Source: Coriobacteriia bacterium
GTDB taxonomy: Bacteria; Actinomycetota; Coriobacteriia; Anaerosomatales; SLCP01
Assembly (NCBI GenBank): GCA_007121015.1
Contig: SKMN01000030.1
Span: 1-37,486, forward strand
DNA length: 37,486 nt
Direction of reading: 5' to 3'
The notes beneath the pieces were generated by a model. It did no database searches, was not told where the DNA came from, and worked only from the letters and a program-made list of their open reading frames with translations. Made by a program: the position numbers and the translations under genes. This document shows positions 21,885-30,516 of this stretch, in pieces (positions within the stretch are counted from its first letter, which is position 1; every line of letters begins with the position of its first letter).

Positions 21885-24800
21885 GTGTCCTTCGTCCACC
21901 TCCACACCCACTCCGAGTATTCGCTCCTCGATGGGGCCGCCCGTGTCGAGGCGCTCGTGGCGGCCGCCGCCGGCCAGGGGATGCCGGCACTCGCGATCAC
22001 CGACCACGGCGCCATGTACGGGGCCATCGAGTTCTACCGTACCGCCCAGAAGGCGGGCATCCGGCCGATCATCGGCTGCGAGATCTACTTCACGACCGGG
22101 TCCCGTCGTGCGCGTGAGGGTAAACCCGACCTCTACCACCTGCTCTTGCTCGCGAAAGACGCGATCGGCTACCGGAACCTCATGGCGCTCGTGAGCGAGG
22201 CGTCGGTGGGCGGCTTCTACTACAAGCCGCAGGTCGACCTCGAACTCCTCGAGCAGCACGCCGAGGGGCTCATCGGCACGAGCGCGTGCATGAGCGGGCT
22301 CGTGAGCAAGTCGATCGAGCGCGGAGCGCCCGAAGAGGCCCGCGCGTGGGCCGAGACGTACGCGCGCCTATTCGCGGACGGAGACTTCTATCTCGAGATC
22401 CAGGACCAGGGCATCGTCGCGGACAACGGTATGAACCAGGCCACGCTCAACGAGCAGATCACCGCGCTCGCTGCGGAGCTCGGGTTGCCGCTCGTAGCCA
22501 CCAACGACGTCCACTACGTCGCCCGGGAGGACTCGACCGCCCAGGACCTGCTGTTGTGCATCGGCACCGGCTCGACACTCGACACCCCGGGCCGGATGAA
22601 GTTCTCGTGCGAGGAGTTCTACCTCAAGACCGCAGAAGAGATGGCAGACGTGATGGCGTCGTATCCGGAGGCTGTCTCGGCCACGCTGGAGATCGCCGAG
22701 CGCTGCGAGGTCGAGCTCGACTTCGACAAACTGGTCTTCCCCGTGTTCGGCGTGCCGGAGGGTCACTCGGAAGCGACGTTCCTCGAAGCCGAGTGCATCG
22801 AGGGGCTCAAGGCCCGCTACGGTGACCCGGTGCCCGACGAGGCGATGGAACGGCTCCACCACGAGCTCTCCATCATCAACGGGAAGGGTTACGCGGCATA
22901 CTTCCTCATCGTGGCCGACTTCGTGCAGTGGGCAAAGGAGCGCGGGATCGGCGTGGGTCCGGGCCGGGGAAGTGCGGCGGGATCGATCATCGCGTACTCG
23001 CTCGGTATCACGAACCTCGACCCGATCGCCAACGGGTTGCTCTTCGAGCGCTTCCTCAACCCCGAGCGCACCGAGATGCCAGATATCGATATCGACTTCG
23101 ACGACGAGCGGCGCGGCGAGGTCATCGATTACGTGCGCCAGAAGTACGGCGACGACAAGGTCGCGCAGATCATCACGTTCGGCACCATGAAGGCGCGCGC
23201 GGCGGTGCGCGATGCCGGCCGCGTCCTCGGCTATCCGTACGGGGTCCCCGACCGCATCTCGAAGATGATCGTCGACGATCTCAAGGCCACGATCGACTCC
23301 TCGCTCGCGCAGAACCCCGATCTCAAGAAGGACTACTCCACCAACCCGGACACCAAGCGCATCATCGACGCCGCTCGCGCTCTCGAAGGCATCGTGCGCG
23401 GTGAGGGCGTGCACGCAGCCGGTGTCGTCATCTGCCGCGACCCGCTCTACTGCCACACCCCGGTCAAGCGCGACACGAAGGGCGACGCGGTCGTCACGCA
23501 GTACGAGGGCAACACGATCGCCGACCTCGGCCTGCTCAAGATGGACTTCCTCGGCCTGCGCACGCTCACCGTCATAGCCCAGGCGGTCCGCAACGTGCGC
23601 GAGAACCACGGCGTCGAGATCGACCCCGACACCATCCCGCTCGACGACGAGGCGACGTTCGAACTCCTTCGCCGGGGCGACACCGTCGGCGTGTTCCAGG
23701 TCGAGTCGCCCGGTATGCGTCAGCTGCTGCGCGAGCTGAAGCCCACCACCTTCGCAGACATGGTCGCCGTGCTCGCGCTCTACCGGCCCGGCCCGCTCGG
23801 CTCGGGGATGGTAAAGGACTTCGTCAACCGCAAGCACGGCCGGGCCGAGGTCACCTACTACGACGACCGTCTCAAGCAGATCCTCGAAGAGACGTACGGG
23901 ACCGTCGTCTACCAGGAGCAGGTCATGCGCATCTCGATGGAGATGAGCGGTTTCACGGCGGCCAAGGCCGACAAGCTGCGCAAGGCGATGGGCAAGAAGC
24001 AAAAGGACGTCCTCGACGCCCTGAAGGCCGACTGGATCGACGGCGCGCGTGAACGCGGCTACGACGAGAGACTCGCGGCGCGCATGTGGGAGGACATCGA
24101 GAAGTTCGCAGAGTACGCGTTCAACAAGAGCCACTCGGCGGCTTACGGGCTCATCACGATGCAGACCGCCTACCTCAAAGCGCACTATCCGACCGAGTAC
24201 ATGGCCGCCGTGCTCACCTCCTACACCGGCAAGACGGACAAGATCGTCAAGTACGTCGCCGAGTGCAACCGCGCGGGCATGACGGTCCTCCCGCCCGACG
24301 TGAACTCGTCCGGACGGAACTTCACCGCGGTGCCCGAGGGCATCCGGTTCGGGCTCGCCGGGATCCGCGGCGTCGGCGAGGGCATCGTCGACCGGGTGAT
24401 CGCGACGCGCGAGGCAGGCGGCGTTTTTGCGAGCCTGCACGACTTCTGCGCGCGGGTCGACATGACGGCGATGAACAAGAAGACCCTCGAGGCGCTCATC
24501 AAGGCGGGCGCGTTCGACTCGACGGGCTATGCGCGCAAGCATCTCATGACGCTCATGGACGGGTGCGTCGACGCAGCGGTCAAGCGTCAGCGCGACGAAG
24601 CGGCCGGCCAGTTCTCGATGTTCGACATGTTCGCCGCCGAGGAGGGCTCGGGTTTCGCCGATGAGGTCCCGCCGCCCAACGGCGACGAGTGGGACAAGAA
24701 GATGCTGCTCGCCTTCGAGAAGGAGATGCTCGGCATCTACGTCTCGGACCACCCGTTGCGCGAGATCGCCGACGTGGTGCGCTCGTCGCGGACGATGAGC

Positions 24801-25325
24801 TTCGGCGAGCTCGAGGAGGCCGGTGACGGTGCGAGTGGGTGGTTCGCCGGCATCATCACCGCGCTCGACCGCAAGCCGACCAAGCGGGGCTCGATGATGG
24901 CGATTGCCACGATCGAGGACCTCGAAGGGTTCGCGGAGGCCGTGCTCTTCCCGCAGGTCCTCGAAGCCAACCTCACGACCGTGGCCGTCGATGCGGTCGT
25001 GCGACTCAGGGCGAAGGTCGAGAACTCGGACCGGGGCGTCAAGCTCATCGTGCACGAGGTGCAGCCCTTCGACGGCAGCGTTTTCGCGCGTCCGCCGGGT
25101 ACGGTGGTCGTGGAGGCCGACGAGGGCGCGCTGCACAACGGGCGTGCCGATCGGTTGCGCCGCATCGTGGAGACGTATCCGGGTAGGGACGCGCTCCTCC
25201 TCGAGGTGCGCTGCAACGGGGCGGTCAAGACGTTCAAGATGCCCTCCGGCGTCGATGCCGCCTCATCCGGCCTGCACGCCGAGCTCATCGAGCTGTTCGG
25301 AGCATCGGCTATCAACGAGCGGTAA
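21885..25325 (+). CDS. dnaE: DNA polymerase III alpha subunit
   Basis: DnaE is the replicative polymerase. The 1146-residue product is full length. It has an N-terminal PHP domain (HLHTHSEYSLLDG, residues 5-17; ITDHGAMYG), the polymerase core with GVGPGRGSAAGS, the catalytic aspartates in MPDIDIDFDDERR (about residue 400) and KMDFLGLRTLTVI (about 550), and GVFQVESPGMRQLLRELKP. The fingers region has YNKSHS-like AFNKSHSAAYGLI. Helix-hairpin-helix and OB domains follow (GWFAGIITALDRKP). QFSMF near residue 910 resembles an internal sliding-clamp-binding motif. The start is GTG 21885 with GAGGCGAG upstream, 4 bp after yerC. Coupling of a small regulator to dnaE is unusual but without obvious functional meaning. 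Confidence 0.97.
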   Translation: MSFVHLHTHSEYSLLDGAARVEALVAAAAGQGMPALAITDHGAMYGAIEFYRTAQKAGIRPIIGCEIYFTTGSRRAREGKPDLYHLLLLAKDAIGYRNLMALVSEASVGGFYYKPQVDLELLEQHAEGLIGTSACMSGLVSKSIERGAPEEARAWAETYARLFADGDFYLEIQDQGIVADNGMNQATLNEQITALAAELGLPLVATNDVHYVAREDSTAQDLLLCIGTGSTLDTPGRMKFSCEEFYLKTAEEMADVMASYPEAVSATLEIAERCEVELDFDKLVFPVFGVPEGHSEATFLEAECIEGLKARYGDPVPDEAMERLHHELSIINGKGYAAYFLIVADFVQWAKERGIGVGPGRGSAAGSIIAYSLGITNLDPIANGLLFERFLNPERTEMPDIDIDFDDERRGEVIDYVRQKYGDDKVAQIITFGTMKARAAVRDAGRVLGYPYGVPDRISKMIVDDLKATIDSSLAQNPDLKKDYSTNPDTKRIIDAARALEGIVRGEGVHAAGVVICRDPLYCHTPVKRDTKGDAVVTQYEGNTIADLGLLKMDFLGLRTLTVIAQAVRNVRENHGVEIDPDTIPLDDEATFELLRRGDTVGVFQVESPGMRQLLRELKPTTFADMVAVLALYRPGPLGSGMVKDFVNRKHGRAEVTYYDDRLKQILEETYGTVVYQEQVMRISMEMSGFTAAKADKLRKAMGKKQKDVLDALKADWIDGARERGYDERLAARMWEDIEKFAEYAFNKSHSAAYGLITMQTAYLKAHYPTEYMAAVLTSYTGKTDKIVKYVAECNRAGMTVLPPDVNSSGRNFTAVPEGIRFGLAGIRGVGEGIVDRVIATREAGGVFASLHDFCARVDMTAMNKKTLEALIKAGAFDSTGYARKHLMTLMDGCVDAAVKRQRDEAAGQFSMFDMFAAEEGSGFADEVPPPNGDEWDKKMLLAFEKEMLGIYVSDHPLREIADVVRSSRTMSFGELEEAGDGASGWFAGIITALDRKPTKRGSMMAIATIEDLEGFAEAVLFPQVLEANLTTVAVDAVVRLRAKVENSDRGVKLIVHEVQPFDGSVFARPPGTVVVEADEGALHNGRADRLRRIVETYPGRDALLLEVRCNGAVKTFKMPSGVDAASSGLHAELIELFGASAINER

Positions 25326-25372
25326 GAGGGGCGGGGAAGGCGCTAGGGACCATCCTCATCCTGCACCCGCCC

Positions 25373-25400
25373 TTGACCCGGGCGCAGTGCCTGCTATACT
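25373..25400 (+). promoter_or_regulatory. Strong sigma-70-type promoter of the his operon
   Basis: TTGACC (25373-25378), 16-bp spacer, TATACT (25395-25400) preceded by TGC, which makes an extended -10. Transcription should start near 25407. It is the best promoter match in the window and lies 60-90 bp ahead of hisZ. Confidence 0.75.
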
Positions 25401-25405
25401 ACTCC

Positions 25406-25430
25406 AGTGATATATCACTACAGTGTAGTG
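25406..25430 (+). promoter_or_regulatory. Two overlapping palindromes, probable operator of the his operon
   Basis: AGTGATATATCACT (25406-25419) is a perfect 14-bp palindrome. CACTACAGTGTAGTG (25416-25430) is a 15-bp palindrome with a central G. They share CACT and start at the expected transcription start, where a bound repressor would block the promoter. The tract is A+T-rich in a GC-rich genome. The likely binder is a dimeric repressor such as the TrpR-like protein at 21578, which is inference. Confidence 0.6.
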
Positions 25431-25461
25431 TACTACCGATGAGACGCCGATAGGAGGAACA

Positions 25462-26718
25462 GTGCAGCCGGTGACGCCACGTGGGTTCCGCGACGTGTTA
25501 CCCCAGGAGGCCGCCGAACGAGGCGCGCTCGCGCGCTCGCTCGCAGACGTGTTCGAGTCGTGGGACTACGGCCTCGTCGAGACGCCCGTCGTCGAGGTGC
25601 ACAGCGTCCTCGAGGCCGGGGCGGGTCCGGGCTTCAAGGGCACGGCGTTCCGGCTCTTCGACTCCGACGGTCGCCTGCTCGCCCTCAGGCCGGAGATGAC
25701 CGTGCCGATCGCGCGGCTTGCCGCAGCGAGGTTGCGAGACGAGCCGCTGCCACTCCGGTTGAGGTATACGGCGGACGTCTTCCGCGAGCACGCGTCGCTT
25801 CGCGGACAGTCCCGGCAGTTCACGCAGGCCGGCGTCGAGCTCGTGGGAGCCGCCGGTCCCGCGGCCGACGCCGAGGTCATCACCATCCTCGCCGAGGCGA
25901 TCGACGCGACCGGCCTTCCGCGGTACACGATCGCGCTCGGCACGGTCGCGGTGTTGCGCGCGCTTCTCGACGCATCGGGAGCCGACGAGTCATGGCGTGC
26001 GGCGGTGCTCACTGCCGCACACGATCGCAACCTCGTCGAGATAGAGCGACTCGCCGAGCGTGCCGGCATCGACCCGGAGGTGGCTGCGGCGATACGGACG
26101 GTGCCGCGCATCCAGGGCGGACGAGAGGCGATCGACGAGTGTCGCGCGGTCGCGGCGACATGCGGGTGCGCCGGAGTACTCGACGACCTGGCCGAGGTGT
26201 GGACGCTCCTGGAGTCGACCGGCGCCGCCGCCCGTGTGACGGTCGACTTCGGGACGATGCGCGCGTTCGACTACTACACCGGTGTCGTGTTCGAGGTACT
26301 CGCGCCCGGACTCGGCCTGCCCGTGGGCGGCGGTGGCCGCTACGATGCGGTGCTCTCCGCGTTCGGCAGACCGGCGCCCGCCGCAGGCTTCGCGCTCGGT
26401 ATCGAGCGGCTGCACATCGCGTGTGCCGAGCAGGGCGTGCGGACCGCGGTCGGCGGATGCGACGCGGTCGTGGGTGGAGGGGACGCGGTGCGGGTCTTCG
26501 CGGGCGCGCAGCGGATGCGTGCGGCGGGGTGGCGCGTGCGGGTCGCCCCCGGGGCGGATGGCCCGGCGGTCCTGAGTGAGGCGCGCGCCGCCGGGGCGCA
26601 CGAGGCGCTCATCGCAGAAGGAGACGACCTCGTCCGTATCGACCGGAGCGGCGAGCGTGCCGAGCCGCTCGGCGACCCGCTGCCTGCTCCGCCCGCGAGA
26701 GGGGGTGAGGCCCGATGA
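25462..26718 (+). CDS. hisZ: ATP phosphoribosyltransferase regulatory subunit
   Basis: HisZ is a histidyl-tRNA-synthetase-like protein that binds short HisG and gives it activity and histidine feedback control. The 418-residue product keeps the class II synthetase fold: RDVLPQEAAERGALARSL, LRPEMTVPIARLAA, RYTADVFREHASLRGQSRQF and GGGGRYDAVLSAFG, and ends in a short variable tail. The adjacent short-form hisG is the main reason to call HisZ rather than HisS. GTG 25462 has AGGAGG six bases upstream. The end overlaps hisG by 4 bp (ATGA), which would allow coupled translation of the two subunits. It heads a ten-gene his operon. Confidence 0.93.
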   Translation: MQPVTPRGFRDVLPQEAAERGALARSLADVFESWDYGLVETPVVEVHSVLEAGAGPGFKGTAFRLFDSDGRLLALRPEMTVPIARLAAARLRDEPLPLRLRYTADVFREHASLRGQSRQFTQAGVELVGAAGPAADAEVITILAEAIDATGLPRYTIALGTVAVLRALLDASGADESWRAAVLTAAHDRNLVEIERLAERAGIDPEVAAAIRTVPRIQGGREAIDECRAVAATCGCAGVLDDLAEVWTLLESTGAAARVTVDFGTMRAFDYYTGVVFEVLAPGLGLPVGGGGRYDAVLSAFGRPAPAAGFALGIERLHIACAEQGVRTAVGGCDAVVGGGDAVRVFAGAQRMRAAGWRVRVAPGADGPAVLSEARAAGAHEALIAEGDDLVRIDRSGERAEPLGDPLPAPPARGGEAR

Positions 26719-27383
26719 TGTCGCGCCTGACCACGAACCGCACGGGGAAGCTTCGCTTCGCCGTGCCCAAGGGTGCGCTCTTCAGCGACTCCCTCACAGT
26801 GCTGCGCGCCGCAGGCGTCGACGTAGGACAGCTGGCCGAGGCCGGACGACAACTCATCGTCACCGCCGGCGACATCGAGTTCGTCATCGCCAAGCCCACC
26901 GACATCCCCGCGTACGTCGCCTACGGTGGCGTCGACGTAGGGATCGCGGGAAAGGACATGCTCGTCGAGGCGGACCTCCAAGTGGTCGAGATGGTCGACC
27001 TCGGATTCGGGGGGTGCCGGTTCGTCGTGGCCGAGCCCGAGGATGCCGCTGCCGAGGTGGCCGAGCACTACCGCCACCTCGGGGTGATCCGGGTGGCCAC
27101 GAAGTACCCGCGTATCACCGAGCTCCACTTCGCCGCGAAGGGCGTGCAGGTCGAGATCGTGAAATTGCACGGCAACATCGAGATCGCGCCGCTCATCGGG
27201 CTCGCGGACCAGATCGTCGATATCACGGCGACAGGCACGACGTTGCGCGAGAACCGGCTGCGCATCGTCGAAGACGTGCTCCCGTCGACCGCACGGTTCG
27301 TCGCCAATCCGGCGAGTCTGCGCACCGATCCCGAGCGCATAACGCACCTGGCCGAGCAGCTTTCTGCCGTGCCGGTAGAATAG
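26715..27383 (+). CDS. hisG: ATP phosphoribosyltransferase, short form
   Basis: HisG catalyses the first step of histidine synthesis, joining ATP and PRPP. At 222 residues it is the short form, lacking the C-terminal ACT-like regulatory domain, and so needs HisZ. Motifs: LRFAVPKGALFSDSL, DIEFVIAKPTDIPAYVAYGGVDVGIAGKD, VATKYPRITELHFA and the PRPP-binding IVDITATGTTLRENRL. The start overlaps the hisZ stop; ATG 26715 and ATG 26718 are adjacent alternatives. A 96-bp non-coding gap follows before hisD, the only sizeable gap in the operon. Confidence 0.95.
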   Translation: MMSRLTTNRTGKLRFAVPKGALFSDSLTVLRAAGVDVGQLAEAGRQLIVTAGDIEFVIAKPTDIPAYVAYGGVDVGIAGKDMLVEADLQVVEMVDLGFGGCRFVVAEPEDAAAEVAEHYRHLGVIRVATKYPRITELHFAAKGVQVEIVKLHGNIEIAPLIGLADQIVDITATGTTLRENRLRIVEDVLPSTARFVANPASLRTDPERITHLAEQLSAVPVE

Positions 27384-27479
27384 TCCGCGAACCGCAGCAC
27401 GCACGCACGGACGTACACGCGCACCACCGCACCGACCGACACACGCACACCGAAGTACACGAGAGGGGCTGCGCCCGAT
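27384..27479 (+). other. C/A-rich spacer between hisG and hisD
   Basis: This 96-bp gap is built largely of CAC, CGCAC and GACACAC-like units, poor in T and poor in stable hairpins. Such unstructured C-rich RNA could be a Rho-loading (rut-like) site or an unstructured leader for hisD. No ORF, promoter or terminator is seen in it. Confidence 0.4.
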
Positions 27480-28787
27480 ATGTTGCGCACGATCGTACTT
27501 GAGCCTGGGAAGCACCTGGCCGAGTCCGACCTCACGAGGTCGGGAGGCGTCGATGCCGAGGTCCTCGGCGTGGCCGCCCGTATCGTCGACGAGGTTCGCG
27601 CGCGCGGCGACGAGGCGCTCCGCGAGTATACCGAGCGGTTCGACCGGGCATCCATCGACGAGTTCGCGGTGACTGAAGCGGAGATCGACGACGCTGTCGC
27701 GTCGGTGGGTACCGAGTTCCTCGACGCCATCGCGCACGCTGCCGGCGCCATCGCCGACTACCACGTACGCCAGGTGCCGCAGTCGTGGTTCACGACACAG
27801 GAGGGCGGGATCTTCCTCGGCCAGAAGGTGACCCCCATCGCGCGCGCGGGCATCTACGTGCCCGGCGGGCGGGCGTGCTACCCGTCGAGCGTGCTCATGA
27901 CCGCGATCCCGGCGCGCGTGGCGGGCGTGGACGAGGTCGCGATGGTCGTTCCCCCCGTTGCCGACGGCACCGTGAACCCCTACACGCTCGCGGCGGCCGC
28001 AGAGGCCGGCGTGGACGAGATCTACAAGGTCGGGGGTGCGCAGGCGATCGCGGCGCTCGCATACGGCACCGAGTCGGTCCCGCGCGTCGACAAGGTGGTC
28101 GGGCCGGGCAACGCCTACGTCACCGCCGCCAAGAAGCTCGTCATGGGCGACGTGGGCATCGACATGCTCGCCGGCCCGAGCGAGGTCTGCGTGCTCGCCG
28201 ACGACACCGCGCTACCGGCGTTCGTCGCCATCGACCTCATGGCGCAGGCCGAGCACGACCCGCGCGCGGCGACCTACGTGGTGACCACCGACCCCGAGTT
28301 GCCGGGCAAGGTCGAAGAGGCGCTCGCAGTTCTTCTCACCGAGGCGCCCCGCCGCGAGGTCATCGAGCGCTCGCTGCGCGACAACGGACTCGTCGTCGTG
28401 TGCCCCGATATCGTCGCCGCCCTCGACGCCGTCGACCTCATCGCGCCCGAGCACCTCGAGATCCAGATGGCCGATGCGTTCGACATCTTGGGTTCGATCC
28501 GCAACGCGGGCGCCATCTTCCTCGGCCACTTCACGCCCGAGAGCGTGGGCGACTACGTCGCCGGGCCCAACCACGTCCTGCCCACGGGCGGGACGGCGCG
28601 GTTCTCGAGCCCACTTTCCGTCGACGACTTCGTCAAGAAGTCCTCGGTGCTCTCGTACTCCTTCGAGGCGCTCGAACTCGACGGGCCCACCGCCGCGCTC
28701 ATCGCGAACGCCGAGGGTCTCGACGCGCACGCGCGCGCCGTGACGCTCAGGCTCGAGGCGATGACCGAGCTCGACGGGGAGGAGTAG
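27480..28787 (+). CDS. hisD: Histidinol dehydrogenase
   Basis: HisD oxidises L-histidinol to L-histidine in two NAD+ steps with a zinc ion, the last reactions of the pathway. The 435-residue product has normal length. Motifs: VTPIARAGIYVPGGRACYPSS, IYKVGGAQAIAALAYGTES, KVVGPGNAYVTAAKKLV, DLMAQAEHDP (zinc and catalytic region), APEHLEIQM (catalytic Glu-His) and LPTGGTARFSSPLSVDDF. The start is ATG 27480, with GAGAGGGG about 12 bases upstream, slightly far. hisC follows after 2 bp. Confidence 0.96.
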   Translation: MLRTIVLEPGKHLAESDLTRSGGVDAEVLGVAARIVDEVRARGDEALREYTERFDRASIDEFAVTEAEIDDAVASVGTEFLDAIAHAAGAIADYHVRQVPQSWFTTQEGGIFLGQKVTPIARAGIYVPGGRACYPSSVLMTAIPARVAGVDEVAMVVPPVADGTVNPYTLAAAAEAGVDEIYKVGGAQAIAALAYGTESVPRVDKVVGPGNAYVTAAKKLVMGDVGIDMLAGPSEVCVLADDTALPAFVAIDLMAQAEHDPRAATYVVTTDPELPGKVEEALAVLLTEAPRREVIERSLRDNGLVVVCPDIVAALDAVDLIAPEHLEIQMADAFDILGSIRNAGAIFLGHFTPESVGDYVAGPNHVLPTGGTARFSSPLSVDDFVKKSSVLSYSFEALELDGPTAALIANAEGLDAHARAVTLRLEAMTELDGEE

Positions 28788-28789
28788 GC

Positions 28790-29926
28790 ATGGATCGCAT
28801 GCGGGCTCCTCGGCCAGAACTCGAACACCTCGTCCCCTACGACGCGAAAGACCTCAAGGTCGACATCGCGCTCGCCGCCAACGAGCACCCGGCGAACCTG
28901 CCCGGCGAGATCATCGACAAGCTCGCGAGCCGGTTGCGGGAGTTCCGCTTCAACCGCTACCCGGACCCGATGGCGAGCACGCTGCGCGGACTCATCGCCG
29001 AGGCCAACGGCTTAGAGCCGTCGAACGTGCTCGTGGGCAACGGCGGCGACGAGCTCATCTTCGACCTACTGCTCGCGTGGGGCGGGCCGGGGCGAAAGAT
29101 GATCGACGCGCCGCCGACGTTCACGATGTACGGCATCGACGCGCAGGTGAGCGGGACGGAGCTCGTGCGCATCCCGCGCACGGCGGATTTCTCGGTCGAC
29201 GCCGACGCGGTGCTCGAGCGGCTCGGCGAGGGTGACATCGACGTCGTCATGCTCGCGCACCCCAACAACCCCACCGGCAACATCACGCCGGAGACGGTGC
29301 TCATCGACATCTTGAACGCGACCGACGCGATCGTGCTCGTAGACGAGGCGTACTTCGAGTTCAGCCGCCACACGATGCGCCCGCACATGGAGCGCCACCC
29401 CAACCTCGTCATCTTGCGCACGTTCTCCAAGGCGTTCTCCCTTGCGGGCCTTCGCGTGGGATACCTGCTCGCGCACGAGGACGTGGTCCGGGAGCTCACC
29501 AAAGTACGCCAGCCCTACTCGATCGATGCCTTCGCCCAGTGGGTCGCCGCGACCGTCTTCCGCGAACGCGTGGTGTTCCAGCAGGCGATCCGCGACATCA
29601 TGCGGGGGCGCGACACGCTCATGCACGGGCTCTCCGCGTTCGACGGGGTGACCGTCTACCCGTCGGAGGCCAACTTCATCCTGTTCCGCATCGACCACGC
29701 CTCTGCGCTCTGGCGCGACCTGCTCCACAACTACTCGATCCTCATCCGCGACTTCACGCGCACGCCGGGTCTCGAGGACTGCCTGCGCGTGACGGTGGGG
29801 ACCGATGAGGAGAACGAGCGCTTCCTGGCCGCCATGGGAGAGATCCTCTCCTCGCGCAAGGCCTCTCAGATACTCGGCAACGGCGCGCACGCGCGCCACG
29901 GGACGGTGGGGGAGTTGGGCTACTAG
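28790..29926 (+). CDS. hisC: Histidinol-phosphate aminotransferase
   Basis: HisC is a PLP-dependent aminotransferase making histidinol phosphate from imidazole acetol phosphate. The 378-residue product shows FRFNRYPDPMASTLRGLIAE, VLVGNGGDELIFDLLLAW, LAHPNNPTGNITP, VLVDEAYFEF and the PLP lysine in RTFSKAFSLAGLRVGYLLA, then a C-terminal FTRTPGLEDCLRVTVG. The start is ATG 28790 with GGGGAGGAG upstream. The frame is open far upstream into hisD, but that part is hisD shadow. It lies 2 bp from hisD and from hisB. Confidence 0.95.
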   Translation: MDRMRAPRPELEHLVPYDAKDLKVDIALAANEHPANLPGEIIDKLASRLREFRFNRYPDPMASTLRGLIAEANGLEPSNVLVGNGGDELIFDLLLAWGGPGRKMIDAPPTFTMYGIDAQVSGTELVRIPRTADFSVDADAVLERLGEGDIDVVMLAHPNNPTGNITPETVLIDILNATDAIVLVDEAYFEFSRHTMRPHMERHPNLVILRTFSKAFSLAGLRVGYLLAHEDVVRELTKVRQPYSIDAFAQWVAATVFRERVVFQQAIRDIMRGRDTLMHGLSAFDGVTVYPSEANFILFRIDHASALWRDLLHNYSILIRDFTRTPGLEDCLRVTVGTDEENERFLAAMGEILSSRKASQILGNGAHARHGTVGELGY

Positions 29927-29928
29927 CC

Positions 29929-30516
29929 ATGGGACGTACAGGTTCTATCGTGCGGGAGACGAAGGAGACCGCCATCACGGTCACGCTCGACCTCGATGTG
30001 CCCGGTGAGGTCCGCGTGTCGACGGGGATCCCCTTCTTCGACCACATGCTCGACGCGTTCGGGCGTCACGGGCTCGTCTCGCTTGCCGTCGACGCGAAGG
30101 GCGACCTCGAGGTCGACGCGCACCACACCGTCGAAGACGTGGGCATCTGCATCGGCTCCGCGCTCGCCGAGGCGCTTGGCGAGAAGACGGGCATCCGGCG
30201 GTACGGCTCGGCGGCCATCCCGATGGACGAGGCGCTCGTGCTTGCTGCCATCGACATCTCCGGCCGAGGAGGACTCACGTACGACGTCGAGTTGCCGATC
30301 GAGTTCATCGGCACGTTCGAGACGTCGCTCGCCCGCGAGTTCATGGTCGCGTTCGCTCAGAACGCCGGCCTGACGCTGCACGTACACAAACTCGCCGGCG
30401 ACAATGCGCACCATATCGTCGAGGCCGCGTTCAAGGCCTTGGCTCGCGCGCTTGCAGAAGCGGTCGAGATCGACCGGCGGGTCGCGGGCGTGCCGTCGAC
30501 GAAGGGAGCGCTGTGA
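29929..30516 (+). CDS. hisB: Imidazoleglycerol-phosphate dehydratase
   Basis: HisB dehydrates imidazole glycerol phosphate to imidazole acetol phosphate using manganese. The 195-residue product is the monofunctional form without the histidinol-phosphatase domain found in enterobacteria. Motifs: IPFFDHMLDAFGRHGL, DAHHTVEDVGICIGSAL, RYGSAAIPMDEAL and AHHIVEAAFKALARAL; the two His-rich motifs bind the metals. ATG 29929 follows hisC by 2 bp. The end overlaps hisH by 4 bp. Confidence 0.96.
   Translation: MGRTGSIVRETKETAITVTLDLDVPGEVRVSTGIPFFDHMLDAFGRHGLVSLAVDAKGDLEVDAHHTVEDVGICIGSALAEALGEKTGIRRYGSAAIPMDEALVLAAIDISGRGGLTYDVELPIEFIGTFETSLAREFMVAFAQNAGLTLHVHKLAGDNAHHIVEAAFKALARALAEAVEIDRRVAGVPSTKGAL

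Noticed and set aside
22368-25136. Long minus-strand open frame (about 920 codons) opposite dnaE
   Set aside because: Antisense frames stay open by chance in GC-rich codon usage. Its sequence is low-complexity, rich in Arg, Asp, Val and His, and dnaE on the other strand is unmistakable.
25326-25461. T-box or histidine attenuator ahead of hisZ
   Set aside because: No run of His codons in a leader ORF, no T-box sequence and no terminator with a T-run; promoter plus palindromes explain the region.
27384-27479. CRISPR-like or satellite repeat in the hisG-hisD gap
   Set aside because: The CAC/CGCAC units are short and irregular, without fixed repeat length or spacers.
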